Below, piece after piece: positions 8,576 through 16,621 of a DNA stretch of 36,344 nucleotides. The translations under genes were made by a program, and so were the position numbers. The notes under the pieces were generated by a model. That model made no database searches, was not told where the DNA came from, and saw only the letters and a program-made list of their open reading frames with translations. This DNA is from an uncultured Flammeovirgaceae bacterium. GTDB taxonomy: Bacteria > Bacteroidota > Bacteroidia > Cytophagales > Cyclobacteriaceae. Every line of letters begins with the position of its first letter. Within the stretch, counting starts at the first letter, position 1. The stretch is from positions 1-36,344 of the forward strand of contig CAKZYJ010000462.1 of the NCBI GenBank assembly GCA_937884755.1, written 5' to 3'.

Positions 8576-10960
8576 ATGCTGAAAAACTATCTCAAAATCG
8601 CCTACCGCAATCTACTGAAAAGCAAAGTTTTCAGCCTGATTAATATTGCTGGACTAAGCCTGGGAATTGCCTGTTGCCTGATTATTGGAATATATGTTTG
8701 GCATGAGTTGAGCTATGATCGTTTTTTTCCTCACGCTGAGCATATCTACCGAGTAGTACAGGAACAAGAACAGGCGGGAGACTTGTATCAGGTAGCCTAC
8801 AACCCTCCCCCCTTGATAGCAGCATTGAAAACCGATTATCCTGCCGTACAAGAAGTCACAGGCTTTTCCAAAATTTTTAGTAAGCGACTTTTCCAATACC
8901 AAGATAAAAGTTTTGAAGAAGAGGGCGGGTTCTATGTAGATACTACCTTCTTTACACTTTTTCCTTTTGTGGTTAAGCAAGGAAGTTTACAGCCCTTTTT
9001 CACTACTACTAATACTCTGCTTCTCACCGAGGATATAGCCTATAAGTATTTTGGAGAAGATGATCCCATCGGTAAAACTATCAATCTTAATCGTGATCAG
9101 GATTTTGTCGTAGCTGCCATATTGGAGAACCCACCTGTAAACTCTCACATCAAGTTTAACTTCTTGTTGCCCATGGAAAGCTTACGGACGCATCGAGATT
9201 TTGACAACTGGGGAGGAAATTGGGTATATACCTACATTCTTCTTCAAGAAACCGCTGATGCCGAAGCGTTTGAAAGCACGATTGAAACTTTGGTGAGCGA
9301 TAATATTGATAACCCTAACTGGCAGCCCAAATTATACCTACAAGCACTCGAAGACATTCATCTGCGGTCAAACTTCGATTTCAATACGGACTTTGCCGAT
9401 ACCAGCAATCTACAGAGCATTTATCTGTTCGGAGCCATTGGCTTGATTATCATCCTGATTTCCTGTATCAACTTTATCAACCTCAGCACTGCCCGATCGT
9501 TTCAGCGAAGCAAAGAAATAGGTATTCGGAAAGTAGTAGGAGCTAGTCGCAAACAATTAATTTTTCAGTTTTTGGGGGAGTCACTATTGTTTGCCCTTAT
9601 TGCAGCGATACTGGCCGTTACGCTCTCTCAACTCGCAATCCCATATTTTGCTAGATTAAGCGGAAGCCCTCTTGCATTAACACTATTAGGCGTTGAGAAT
9701 CTTCTCTTTCTACTCCTGGCTATTTTAATCATCACTGGGCTGTTAGCCGGTATGTATCCTGCTTTGTTTCTTTCCACCTTTAATGCTATCAGGATACTAA
9801 AAGGGGTATCATTTTTACGGAGAAATACGAGTACTTTTCATCTTTCTGTGCGGAAAATCATGGTAATAAGCCAGTTTGCCCTCTCGATTATCTTGATTGT
9901 GAGCGCTGTTATTGTCCAACGGCAAATGCACTATGTGCTTAACCGTAGTTTGGGTTTCGACCAGGAGCACATCTTGTACACCCCCATTAAAGGCGATTTG
10001 AGAGAAGATACCCGTTTCCAAAGTTTTAAAACTGCCTTATTACAGCAGTCGTCTATTGTACAGGTCACCCGATCTAGCGGATTGCCCATTAATTATGAAG
10101 GTTCTTTCGGTGGAATAGAATGGGAAGGTATGCCGGATGATCATCAGGATTTTTTAATGAGTGTGTTTGATGTAGACGAAGACTTCATCGAGACGTTCGG
10201 ATTACAACTACTAGCTGGTAACAACTTCTCACCCCGGAAACCCAACGACAGTGATACTTACTGCTTAATAAACGAAACTGCACTGAAAGTCATGCAAATG
10301 GATAACCCGATTGGAAAAACGTTAGAGGAAGGAGAAATTATAGGGGTGGTAAATGATTTTAACTTTAAGTCTGCTTTTGCCCCGGTTGAACCGATGATAC
10401 TACGATCAAGACCGAACGATAGAAAAGGATTCATTGCCATCAGAATAGCCACCAATGATATGAAAGAGGCGGTAACCGCTATTGAGCAGGCCTATCAACA
10501 ATTCAACCCTGATTACCCAGTAGAATACCATTTTTTGGATGAAAGCATAACCACCTTGTATGATCAGCAAATTCGCTCCGGTAAGCTGATTAACGTATTT
10601 GCCGCGTTGGCTGTGTTTATTTCCTGTTTGGGACTGTTTGGATTAAGTACTTTTTCGGCAGCACAAAGAACAAAGGAGGTGGGCATTCGGAAAGTGTTGG
10701 GGGCCACCGTACTACAGATCACTCAATTGCTTTCGTTGTCATTCCTTAAACTGATTGGCATTAGCATTCTTATTGCTATTCCCCTGTCCTACTGGATTAT
10801 TCAGTATTGGCTGGATGAGTTTGCGTACAGGATTCCGTTAGGAGCCAATTATTTTATCGTCGCCGGAGTGGCCGCGATACTCGTTGCAGGCGTCACCATC
10901 AGTTTCCAAACCATCCGAGCAGCTTTAGCCAATCCAGCCGACTCATTGCGTTACGAATAA
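8576..10960 (+). CDS. Double-FtsX (MacB-type) ABC transporter permease
   Basis: A 794-residue copy, the shortest intact plus-strand member. It opens MLKNYLKIAYRNLLKSKVFS. Coupling segments are KEIGIRKVVGASRKQ from residue 313 and KEVGIRKVLGATV from 700. The tail is ANPADSLRYE. Helix 1 carries an unusual Cys pair (GIACCLIIGIYV). Its periplasmic domains are compact compared with its neighbours. It sits 12 bp after the preceding permease and 12 bp before the next, so it is the middle of a tightly packed three-gene stretch. The ATPase is not encoded nearby and the substrate is unknown. Confidence 0.95.
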   Translation: MLKNYLKIAYRNLLKSKVFSLINIAGLSLGIACCLIIGIYVWHELSYDRFFPHAEHIYRVVQEQEQAGDLYQVAYNPPPLIAALKTDYPAVQEVTGFSKIFSKRLFQYQDKSFEEEGGFYVDTTFFTLFPFVVKQGSLQPFFTTTNTLLLTEDIAYKYFGEDDPIGKTINLNRDQDFVVAAILENPPVNSHIKFNFLLPMESLRTHRDFDNWGGNWVYTYILLQETADAEAFESTIETLVSDNIDNPNWQPKLYLQALEDIHLRSNFDFNTDFADTSNLQSIYLFGAIGLIIILISCINFINLSTARSFQRSKEIGIRKVVGASRKQLIFQFLGESLLFALIAAILAVTLSQLAIPYFARLSGSPLALTLLGVENLLFLLLAILIITGLLAGMYPALFLSTFNAIRILKGVSFLRRNTSTFHLSVRKIMVISQFALSIILIVSAVIVQRQMHYVLNRSLGFDQEHILYTPIKGDLREDTRFQSFKTALLQQSSIVQVTRSSGLPINYEGSFGGIEWEGMPDDHQDFLMSVFDVDEDFIETFGLQLLAGNNFSPRKPNDSDTYCLINETALKVMQMDNPIGKTLEEGEIIGVVNDFNFKSAFAPVEPMILRSRPNDRKGFIAIRIATNDMKEAVTAIEQAYQQFNPDYPVEYHFLDESITTLYDQQIRSGKLINVFAALAVFISCLGLFGLSTFSAAQRTKEVGIRKVLGATVLQITQLLSLSFLKLIGISILIAIPLSYWIIQYWLDEFAYRIPLGANYFIVAGVAAILVAGVTISFQTIRAALANPADSLRYE

Positions 10961-10972
10961 ACAACCTAAACG

Positions 10973-13444
10973 ATGCTTAGAAACTATCTCAAAATCGCCT
11001 ACCGCAACCTAGTAAAGAACAAAGTCTTTAGCCTGATTAATATTTTCGGTCTGGCCATCGGTATGGCGGCTTGCCTGATCATTTTGCGCTACGTCGTCTT
11101 TGAATCCAGCTACGATACCTTTCATCAGGAAGCCGACCGAATCTATCGGGTAGCACTGCGCAGTTCCATATTTGGTGAAGCCAACGACATTAGCGTAGCT
11201 AATCATCCGGCAGTGGGGCGAACGCTGTTCGCCGATTTTCCGGAGATTACCGATTTCAGCCGGCTCTTCCCCATAGATATCTTTCAAGAAACCGTAGCAG
11301 TAAAGATAGAGTATCAAAACGAAGAGCAAACCTACATAGAGGATAATATATATGTGGCCGATACTTCTTTTCTTTCCTTATTTGCGTTCCCACTGCTGGC
11401 GGGTGATCCGGCTACGGCACTGAAGGAGCCTAACACAGTGGTATTAACTACTTCTATTGCCGAAAAGTACTTTGGTACTACCGATGTGGTCGGTCAAAAC
11501 ATATTTGTGAACGGTAATGACGACCCTATTTTGGTTAGTGGAGTTCTGAGCGAATTTCCAGAAAACACTCATTTCCAATTCGATATACTTGTTTCGACTC
11601 CTACATTTCCTTTTCTAGACAATAATAGCGAAGCCGAGTATAACTGGAAATGGCCTGAATACTATACTTATGTTCAGTTAGCTACGGGAGTTGACCCAGC
11701 TGATATTGAAGCTAAGTTTCCTGAGTTTATTGATCGGTACATGCAGGCCATTCATGAGAAGTATAAGTTTACGAGCGCGTTTCTCTTGCAAGCTGTGCCG
11801 GATATTCATCTGCACTCCAGCTACCTAAAGGAGATTAAAAGTAACAACAGTCAAACCTTAATCACCTTTCTTTCGCTCATTGGCGGACTTATCGTCCTGA
11901 TTGCTTGGGTGAACTACGTCAACCTATCTACGGCCAAAGCTACTGAGCGTGCTCGGGAGGTAGGAATACGCAAGGTAGCTGGAGCCCACCGACGTAGCCT
12001 GATCGGGCAGTTCCTGACTGAGTCGTTTATCATCAATAGTTTGTCGGTACTACTAGCCGTCACTATCGTACAGATTGTCTGGCCTTACTTTCAGCAACTT
12101 ACTGGCCAAGAGATTGACAGTACTTTCGGCTGGTGGTTACAACTTCCGTTTAGCTTAGTGTTGTTGGGGTTTCTACTGATTGGTACTCTTCTATCGGGAC
12201 TTTATCCGGCCTTTGTACTTTCTTCCTTTAAACCCTTGCAGGTGCTGAAGGGTAAACTTTACCACGCCGGATCTGGTCGGGGGAAAGTGCGTATTTCTCT
12301 GCGGCAGAGTTTGATTGTTTTTCAGTTTCTAGTTTCCATCATGCTGATCGCCGGTACGCTAGGGGCCTATCAACAATTGGAATTTATGCGAAGCCAATCG
12401 CTGGGTTTTTCCCAAGAAGAACTGTTGATTGTGAAAGCACCCTCCATTCGGGACTCTACCTTTCTGAATAAAAGTGAAGCTCTGAAAGCCGAGTGGAAAC
12501 AATACACTGCCGTGAAAGACGTAACCGCTTCTACTGATATTCCAGGTAAAGAGATCAAAGCTCCTACCGATTTCCGGCGAGCTACAGCCTCAGACGACGA
12601 CCTGAATGTGGTCTACGTGATTGGCGTTGACGAAGACTTTCTGAATACCTACGAAATGTCATTAGTAGCCGGACGCTTTTTCAAGGAAGATCGAGAAGCT
12701 GACCAAGAGAAGCTAGTGCTAAACGAAAAAGCAGTTGAGATGCTGGGATACGCTTCGCCCGAGGATATTCTCAATGAGCGAGTATATGTTTGGCGGGGAG
12801 GAGATGTAGAGCGAGAAGTAATCGGGGTACTGGCTAACCATCACCAACGTTCGCTGAACAACGACTACGATCCTATTCTGATGCTGCGTACTGACCAGCG
12901 GGCACCTATCAACTACTACTCTTTGAGAGTAAATACCACTAATATTCGCGAATCTATGGATCAGATCGCTGCCGAATACGCTCGCTTTTTTCCTGACAAT
13001 CCGGTAGAGTCTTTCTTTTTAGATGACTTTTTCAACCAGCAGTATCAGGCCGACCAACGTTACGGTCAACTATTCAGTCTATTTGCTATACTAGCCATCT
13101 TTATTGCCTGTTTGGGCCTATTCGGATTAGCTACCTATACCACCCAGCACCGATTCAAGGAGATTGGTATCCGTAAAGTGTTGGGTGCTTCCGTACAAAG
13201 TGTAATCGCTTTGCTTTCCCGTGACTTTATCAGGCTCGTGTTGGTCGCCAGTGCGGTAGCTCTACCCCTCGCCTATCTAGCCATGCAACAGTTTTTGAAA
13301 AACTATGCTTTCCGCATTGAAGTAAGCTGGTGGCTATTATTGTTACCCGTTCTCATCGTACTGCTCATTGCTCTGCTGACGGTCAGTTTTCAAACCGTTA
13401 AAGCGGCTTTGGCTAACCCGGTAGACTCATTGCGGCATGAGTAG
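10973..13444 (+). CDS. Double-FtsX (MacB-type) ABC transporter permease
   Basis: An 823-residue permease, last of the plus-strand array. The opening is MLRNYLKIAYRNLVKNKVFS. Coupling segments are REVGIRKVAGAHRRS from residue 328 (Arg replaces the usual Lys) and KEIGIRKVLGAS from 729. The second periplasmic domain ends in FFNQQYQADQRYGQ before helix 6, much like the partial gene at the left edge. The tail is ANPVDSLRHE, followed by TAG and a second in-frame TAG. It starts 12 bp after the preceding stop. No clear terminator follows; the next gene, a fucosidase, appears to have its own promoter. Confidence 0.95.
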   Translation: MLRNYLKIAYRNLVKNKVFSLINIFGLAIGMAACLIILRYVVFESSYDTFHQEADRIYRVALRSSIFGEANDISVANHPAVGRTLFADFPEITDFSRLFPIDIFQETVAVKIEYQNEEQTYIEDNIYVADTSFLSLFAFPLLAGDPATALKEPNTVVLTTSIAEKYFGTTDVVGQNIFVNGNDDPILVSGVLSEFPENTHFQFDILVSTPTFPFLDNNSEAEYNWKWPEYYTYVQLATGVDPADIEAKFPEFIDRYMQAIHEKYKFTSAFLLQAVPDIHLHSSYLKEIKSNNSQTLITFLSLIGGLIVLIAWVNYVNLSTAKATERAREVGIRKVAGAHRRSLIGQFLTESFIINSLSVLLAVTIVQIVWPYFQQLTGQEIDSTFGWWLQLPFSLVLLGFLLIGTLLSGLYPAFVLSSFKPLQVLKGKLYHAGSGRGKVRISLRQSLIVFQFLVSIMLIAGTLGAYQQLEFMRSQSLGFSQEELLIVKAPSIRDSTFLNKSEALKAEWKQYTAVKDVTASTDIPGKEIKAPTDFRRATASDDDLNVVYVIGVDEDFLNTYEMSLVAGRFFKEDREADQEKLVLNEKAVEMLGYASPEDILNERVYVWRGGDVEREVIGVLANHHQRSLNNDYDPILMLRTDQRAPINYYSLRVNTTNIRESMDQIAAEYARFFPDNPVESFFLDDFFNQQYQADQRYGQLFSLFAILAIFIACLGLFGLATYTTQHRFKEIGIRKVLGASVQSVIALLSRDFIRLVLVASAVALPLAYLAMQQFLKNYAFRIEVSWWLLLLPVLIVLLIALLTVSFQTVKAALANPVDSLRHE

Positions 13445-13488
13445 TAGAAATAGTGGTTAGTTTGTAAAGCAGGAAATCTCATTTCGGG

Positions 13489-13521
13489 TTGGTATTTTTC
13501 TGCCGCTTATGTTTATTTTTG
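13489..13521 (+). promoter_or_regulatory. Candidate Bacteroidota-type -33/-7 promoter for the fucosidase gene
   Basis: TATTTTTG at 13514-13521 fits the Bacteroidota -7 element TAnnTTTG exactly. TTG at 13489-13491 lies 22 bp upstream, slightly longer than the usual spacing. The predicted start site would leave a leader of roughly 35 nt before the ATG at 13563. No palindromic site like those upstream of the permeases is seen, so this gene is probably controlled separately from the permease arrays. Confidence 0.4.
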
Positions 13522-13562
13522 AGAATATAGCGCACTAGCTAAACCGTAAACAACAAACCACT

Positions 13563-14990
13563 ATGCTAAGAAATCTAACTTCTCCGTTTCTAGGCGCAAT
13601 CCTGATAAGCTTCTGCCTGGCCTGCCAACCAATTACTAACAATGAAGAAACTGTTGCCGAACCCGAAATGGTAAATCTCCTGGACGAATCTCCCGAAGAG
13701 TTTGATGAGCGTATGGAATGGTGGCGCGATGCTACCTTCGGCATGTTTATTCATTGGGGACCCTACGCCGTACCGGCGGGAATCCATAACGGCGAAGAGA
13801 TAGAAGGCATTGGCGAGTGGATTATGGATCGGGCCGATATTCCGGTGGAAGAATACGAAGAATATTCCCGACAGTTTAATCCCGAACAGTACGATGCCGA
13901 CGAATGGGTAAGAATTGCCAGTGAGGCGGGTATGAAGTACATCGTCATCACCTCCAAACATCACGATGGTTTTAGCCTCTGGGATTCGGAAGTGACCGAA
14001 TACGACGTAATGGACTTTTCCCCTATTAAGCGCGACCTGCTGGGTGAACTAAAGGAAGCCTGCGATAAGTACGATGTAAAACTATGCTTCTACCACTCCA
14101 TTATGGATTGGCACCACCCGCAGGCGCAGCGCCCTAACTTTCCTGAATACAATACCCGCGATACCGCCCGGATAAACCCTGAGTTTGACGAGTATGTGCA
14201 AAATTACCTCAAGCCTCAGCTTACCGAACTAGTGGAGAAATACGATCCGTGGGTGATCTGGTTCGACGGAGAGTGGATTCCGGACTGGACCCACGAGCAC
14301 GGAGTAGAAATGTATAAATACCTGCGGGAATTAAAGCCATCACTCATCATCAATAACCGCGTAGACGTGGGGCGCAAAGGTATGCAAGGCATGAACGATG
14401 ATGCTGAAGATTACGTAGGCGACTTCGGTACTCCCGAACAGGAGATTCTGGAAGAGGGAAGCAACGTAGACTGGGAAGCCTGTATGACCATGAACGACAC
14501 CTGGGGATACAAAAAGAACGACGATAACTGGAAATCAACCGAAACCCTGATCTTTAATCTGGTAGATGTGGCTGCTAAGGGCGGGAATTACCTACTCAAC
14601 GTAGGCCCTACGGCCGAAGGTCTTATTCCTGAACCCAGCGTAACCCGCTTACAGGAAATGGGCGCCTGGCTGGATGTAAATGGGGAGGCGATTTACGCCA
14701 CCGAGATGCTGGAAGGCGGCTACGGCGAAGGCGAAACCATTCGCTACACCCGCAGTAAGGATGGGAGCACGCTTTATGGCATCACGCTGGAAGCTCCTTC
14801 CGGCGAGGTAAGCTTCGCCCAGTTAAAACCTCAGGAAGGCTCAAAGGTACGCATGTTGGGCTACGACCAACCGTTGGAGTGGACTTACGATGCTGAGCGG
14901 GGTCTTACTGTACAGGTTCCATCCGAAGCTGCTAGCGTCACCGACTACGCCTGGGTGTTCCGCATTACCAGCGAAGAAGCAGCCAGCTAG
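13563..14990 (+). CDS. GH29 alpha-L-fucosidase, predicted lipoprotein
   Basis: A 475-residue glycoside hydrolase family 29 enzyme, which removes terminal alpha-L-fucose from glycans by a retaining mechanism. Motifs seen: WWRDATFGMFIHWGPYAVPAG near residues 53-73, the active-site KHHDGF at 132-137, and IWFDGEW with Asp235 as probable catalytic nucleophile. NYLLNVGPTAEG follows further on, as is usual for the family. A C-terminal part of about 90 residues looks like the small beta domain found in many GH29 proteins. The N-terminus is a hydrophobic signal followed by LACQ, a near-lipobox with Cys at -3, so export and probably lipid anchoring are likely. The acid/base residue cannot be assigned by eye. 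It is the only carbohydrate enzyme here, with no SusC/SusD pair, so it is not part of a classical utilisation locus. Confidence 0.93.
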   Translation: MLRNLTSPFLGAILISFCLACQPITNNEETVAEPEMVNLLDESPEEFDERMEWWRDATFGMFIHWGPYAVPAGIHNGEEIEGIGEWIMDRADIPVEEYEEYSRQFNPEQYDADEWVRIASEAGMKYIVITSKHHDGFSLWDSEVTEYDVMDFSPIKRDLLGELKEACDKYDVKLCFYHSIMDWHHPQAQRPNFPEYNTRDTARINPEFDEYVQNYLKPQLTELVEKYDPWVIWFDGEWIPDWTHEHGVEMYKYLRELKPSLIINNRVDVGRKGMQGMNDDAEDYVGDFGTPEQEILEEGSNVDWEACMTMNDTWGYKKNDDNWKSTETLIFNLVDVAAKGGNYLLNVGPTAEGLIPEPSVTRLQEMGAWLDVNGEAIYATEMLEGGYGEGETIRYTRSKDGSTLYGITLEAPSGEVSFAQLKPQEGSKVRMLGYDQPLEWTYDAERGLTVQVPSEAASVTDYAWVFRITSEEAAS

Positions 14991-15097
14991 CTAGTTCTTC
15001 AGACGCATCGCTTCTGACGCTCTACTACTACTTTTGATTCGCAGATGTTCCAACTAAAATGAGGTAACTCGGGTCATAAGTTAAATGAGTATTGACT

Positions 15098-15553
15098 ATG
15101 AAGGTATGGCTACTTTATTTAGGACTGATAGCACTGTTGCTGGGCTGCGATGATGACTTTGAAAGCCTGGCGATTCAGGATGATGCATCGGTTTTGTCGC
15201 TAAATGGAACCTGGCGGTTGGTGGCCTACGAAGACTATCGGCAAAACGAGATTATTACCAAAACCGAGGAGAATTCGTGGGGGCGCGATGTTGTAATCAC
15301 CTTTGATGATACCACCGATCCATTCGGCATCAACGGACAAAATACTACCAATAGCGTATTCGGCAGCTTTGATTATACCGAGCGGAGGTCAATCCGAGTT
15401 CCCGCTTTGGGAAGCACCTATGTAAATCAGCCAGAATGGGGTAACTTGTTTAACCGGCTAATGCGGGATGAACTGACCTTTCAGATCAACACTTCGTATC
15501 TTAAAATCTATAATGAAGCTCAAGGGCTGGCTGCTCTTCTGGAAAAACAGTAG
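15098..15553 (+). CDS. Small lipoprotein, lipocalin/META-like fold likely
   Basis: A 151-residue predicted lipoprotein. The frame can be opened at a TTG at 15092, but the ATG at 15098 gives a clean signal peptide, MKVWLLYLGLIALLLG, followed by Cys17 in a textbook LLGC lipobox. I therefore choose 15098. The mature part begins with acidic residues (DDDFE), which in Bacteroidota often favours surface export. It then carries LNGTWRLVAYEDY, typical of lipocalin-like and META/HslJ-like beta-barrel lipoproteins, and ends with short strands (ELTFQINTSYLKIYN). No exact family can be named. It lies 107 bp after the fucosidase and converges on the minus-strand beta-repeat gene with about 40 bp between stops. 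Confidence 0.75.
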   Translation: MKVWLLYLGLIALLLGCDDDFESLAIQDDASVLSLNGTWRLVAYEDYRQNEIITKTEENSWGRDVVITFDDTTDPFGINGQNTTNSVFGSFDYTERRSIRVPALGSTYVNQPEWGNLFNRLMRDELTFQINTSYLKIYNEAQGLAALLEKQ

Positions 15554-15593
15554 ATAGTGCCTCACTTTCCCGAACGTACCCTTCTCTTCTTGA

Positions 15594-16448
15594 TTACCGG
15601 GTACTTAGTCTAATCTGAGAGTCATCGGTTCGGATGCTTACATCGGCATCGCCGTTGGGTAGTTGTAAGCGGGTAAAGGTTTCGTCTTCTTCTAGCATCC
15701 GGAAAGAATCAGAAGAACGAATACTCGAGTCATCATGCTGGATATCGAAGTTGCCCCCGCCTTCCGTTACGGTGAATCGGATGTCGGCATCACTGCTTTT
15801 TAGCGCGTAGGTACCACCATCCTCTAAAGAGGTCTCTATAATCAAATCGCCGTCATCGTTGCGAGCGTCAATTTTGCTAAACTTACCATTTTCTACTTCC
15901 AGGTTACCATCGTCCATTTTGACTATCAATTCCCCCTGCCCCTGATCCAGTTCAACATCACCGTCGTCAACATTAAATTCAAAATAGTTACCTCCGCATT
16001 GGGTTAGCCGGGCATCGCCATCGTCATTGGTCAAGACAATAGCACCGTCTATATTGCGAATAGTATAGTCGTCATCGTCTCCTTTGATTTTCAGGCTTAC
16101 TCCCTGCGGAGCTTCAATGAAAATCGTGTAGTCTTCGTTAACGGAACCCACTACTGAAAGATTACCCTTCTCTTGCTGGCGGATCGTCAGATCACCATTT
16201 CTAGACGTCACCTCCACGTCGAAGTTCTTCCGACCACTTACCACTCCGGTAGTATTCAGCTCCCAGTCAATTTTCACGTGAGCGGTACTGCGCTCAGTGC
16301 CCGTAATAGTTACCTGGGCATCGTCGGAATAGAGTTCAATAGTTCCGGCAGGATCAATATCATATTCTTTATCCAGGTGAAACTCATGGTCTTGAGCAAA
16401 GGCATAGCCGCATAGGCCAAAGGCAAGTAATAAAAGGTAAGGTTTCAT
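15594..16448 (-). CDS. Secreted beta-repeat protein, DUF4097 / GIN-domain-like
   Basis: A 284-residue exported protein starting at the ATG at 16448, which begins directly with a signal peptide (MKPYLLLLAFGLCGYAFA, cleaved before QDHEF). An upstream in-frame start at 16490 would add 14 non-signal residues and is rejected. The mature protein consists of short beta strands punctuated by acidic turns about 19-20 residues apart: DDDD at 124, NDDGD at 141, DDGD at 161, MDDGN at 178, NDDGD at 197, SSDAD at 218 and HDDS at 238. This pattern is typical of DUF4097 or 'head GIN' right-handed beta-helix proteins, whose function is poorly known. The Asp-rich turns could bind divalent cations, but that is inference. 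The upstream region has the same palindrome pair as the permease operons, so it probably belongs to the same regulon. Confidence 0.8.
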   Translation of the reverse strand: MKPYLLLLAFGLCGYAFAQDHEFHLDKEYDIDPAGTIELYSDDAQVTITGTERSTAHVKIDWELNTTGVVSGRKNFDVEVTSRNGDLTIRQQEKGNLSVVGSVNEDYTIFIEAPQGVSLKIKGDDDDYTIRNIDGAIVLTNDDGDARLTQCGGNYFEFNVDDGDVELDQGQGELIVKMDDGNLEVENGKFSKIDARNDDGDLIIETSLEDGGTYALKSSDADIRFTVTEGGGNFDIQHDDSSIRSSDSFRMLEEDETFTRLQLPNGDADVSIRTDDSQIRLSTR

Positions 16449-16487
16449 AGGTGGTATTAATGGGTTTAAATTTGTTGAGAAACAATA

Positions 16488-16503
16488 CACTAAGTTCGTG
16501 CCT
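16488..16503 (-). promoter_or_regulatory. Weak candidate sigma-54 (-24/-12) element
   Basis: Read on the minus strand, AGGCACGAACTTAGTG keeps the GGCACG core of the -24 box and G at the right place in the -12 box, but has TAGT instead of TTGC. Start would be near 16477, giving a 29-nt leader for the beta-repeat gene. Taken alone it would be unconvincing. It is kept because the tandem palindromes lie about 98 bp upstream of that start, one helical turn more than the 87 bp at the other two sites. Confidence 0.35.
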
Positions 16504-16557
16504 GACTTACAAATGGTTGATGCTCAATATTTTGACTATTTAAACAAGCAGAAATCG

Positions 16558-16593
16558 TGTACAATACCGGACATATTTGTTCTGCTCCGAACA
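16558..16593 (-). promoter_or_regulatory. Tandem palindromes, candidate enhancer (UAS)
   Basis: Two 16-bp imperfect inverted repeats lie 4 bp apart, given as plus-strand sequence: TGTACA-ATAC-CGGACA (16558-16573) and TGTTCT-GCTC-CGAACA (16578-16593). Centres are 20 bp apart. Both keep the 6-4-6 layout of the site at 693-708. They lie between the stop of the last minus-strand permease and the start of the beta-repeat gene, so their target is most likely the latter. Confidence 0.55.
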
Positions 16594-16621
16594 GTGTTTG
16601 TTAGCTATTTGCTGTCCCCCC

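Noticed and set aside
13590-13964. Antisense open frames of 60-125 codons inside the fucosidase and the permeases
   Set aside because: They are opposite-strand shadows of conserved coding sequence with no recognisable domains or start signals.
15029-15036. TACTTTTG as a -7 promoter element for the small lipoprotein
   Set aside because: It fits TAnnTTTG, but no TTG is present at the -33 position, so it is too weak to list.
15092-15097. TTG start for the small lipoprotein
   Set aside because: The ATG two codons later gives the same lipoprotein signal without an unusual start codon.
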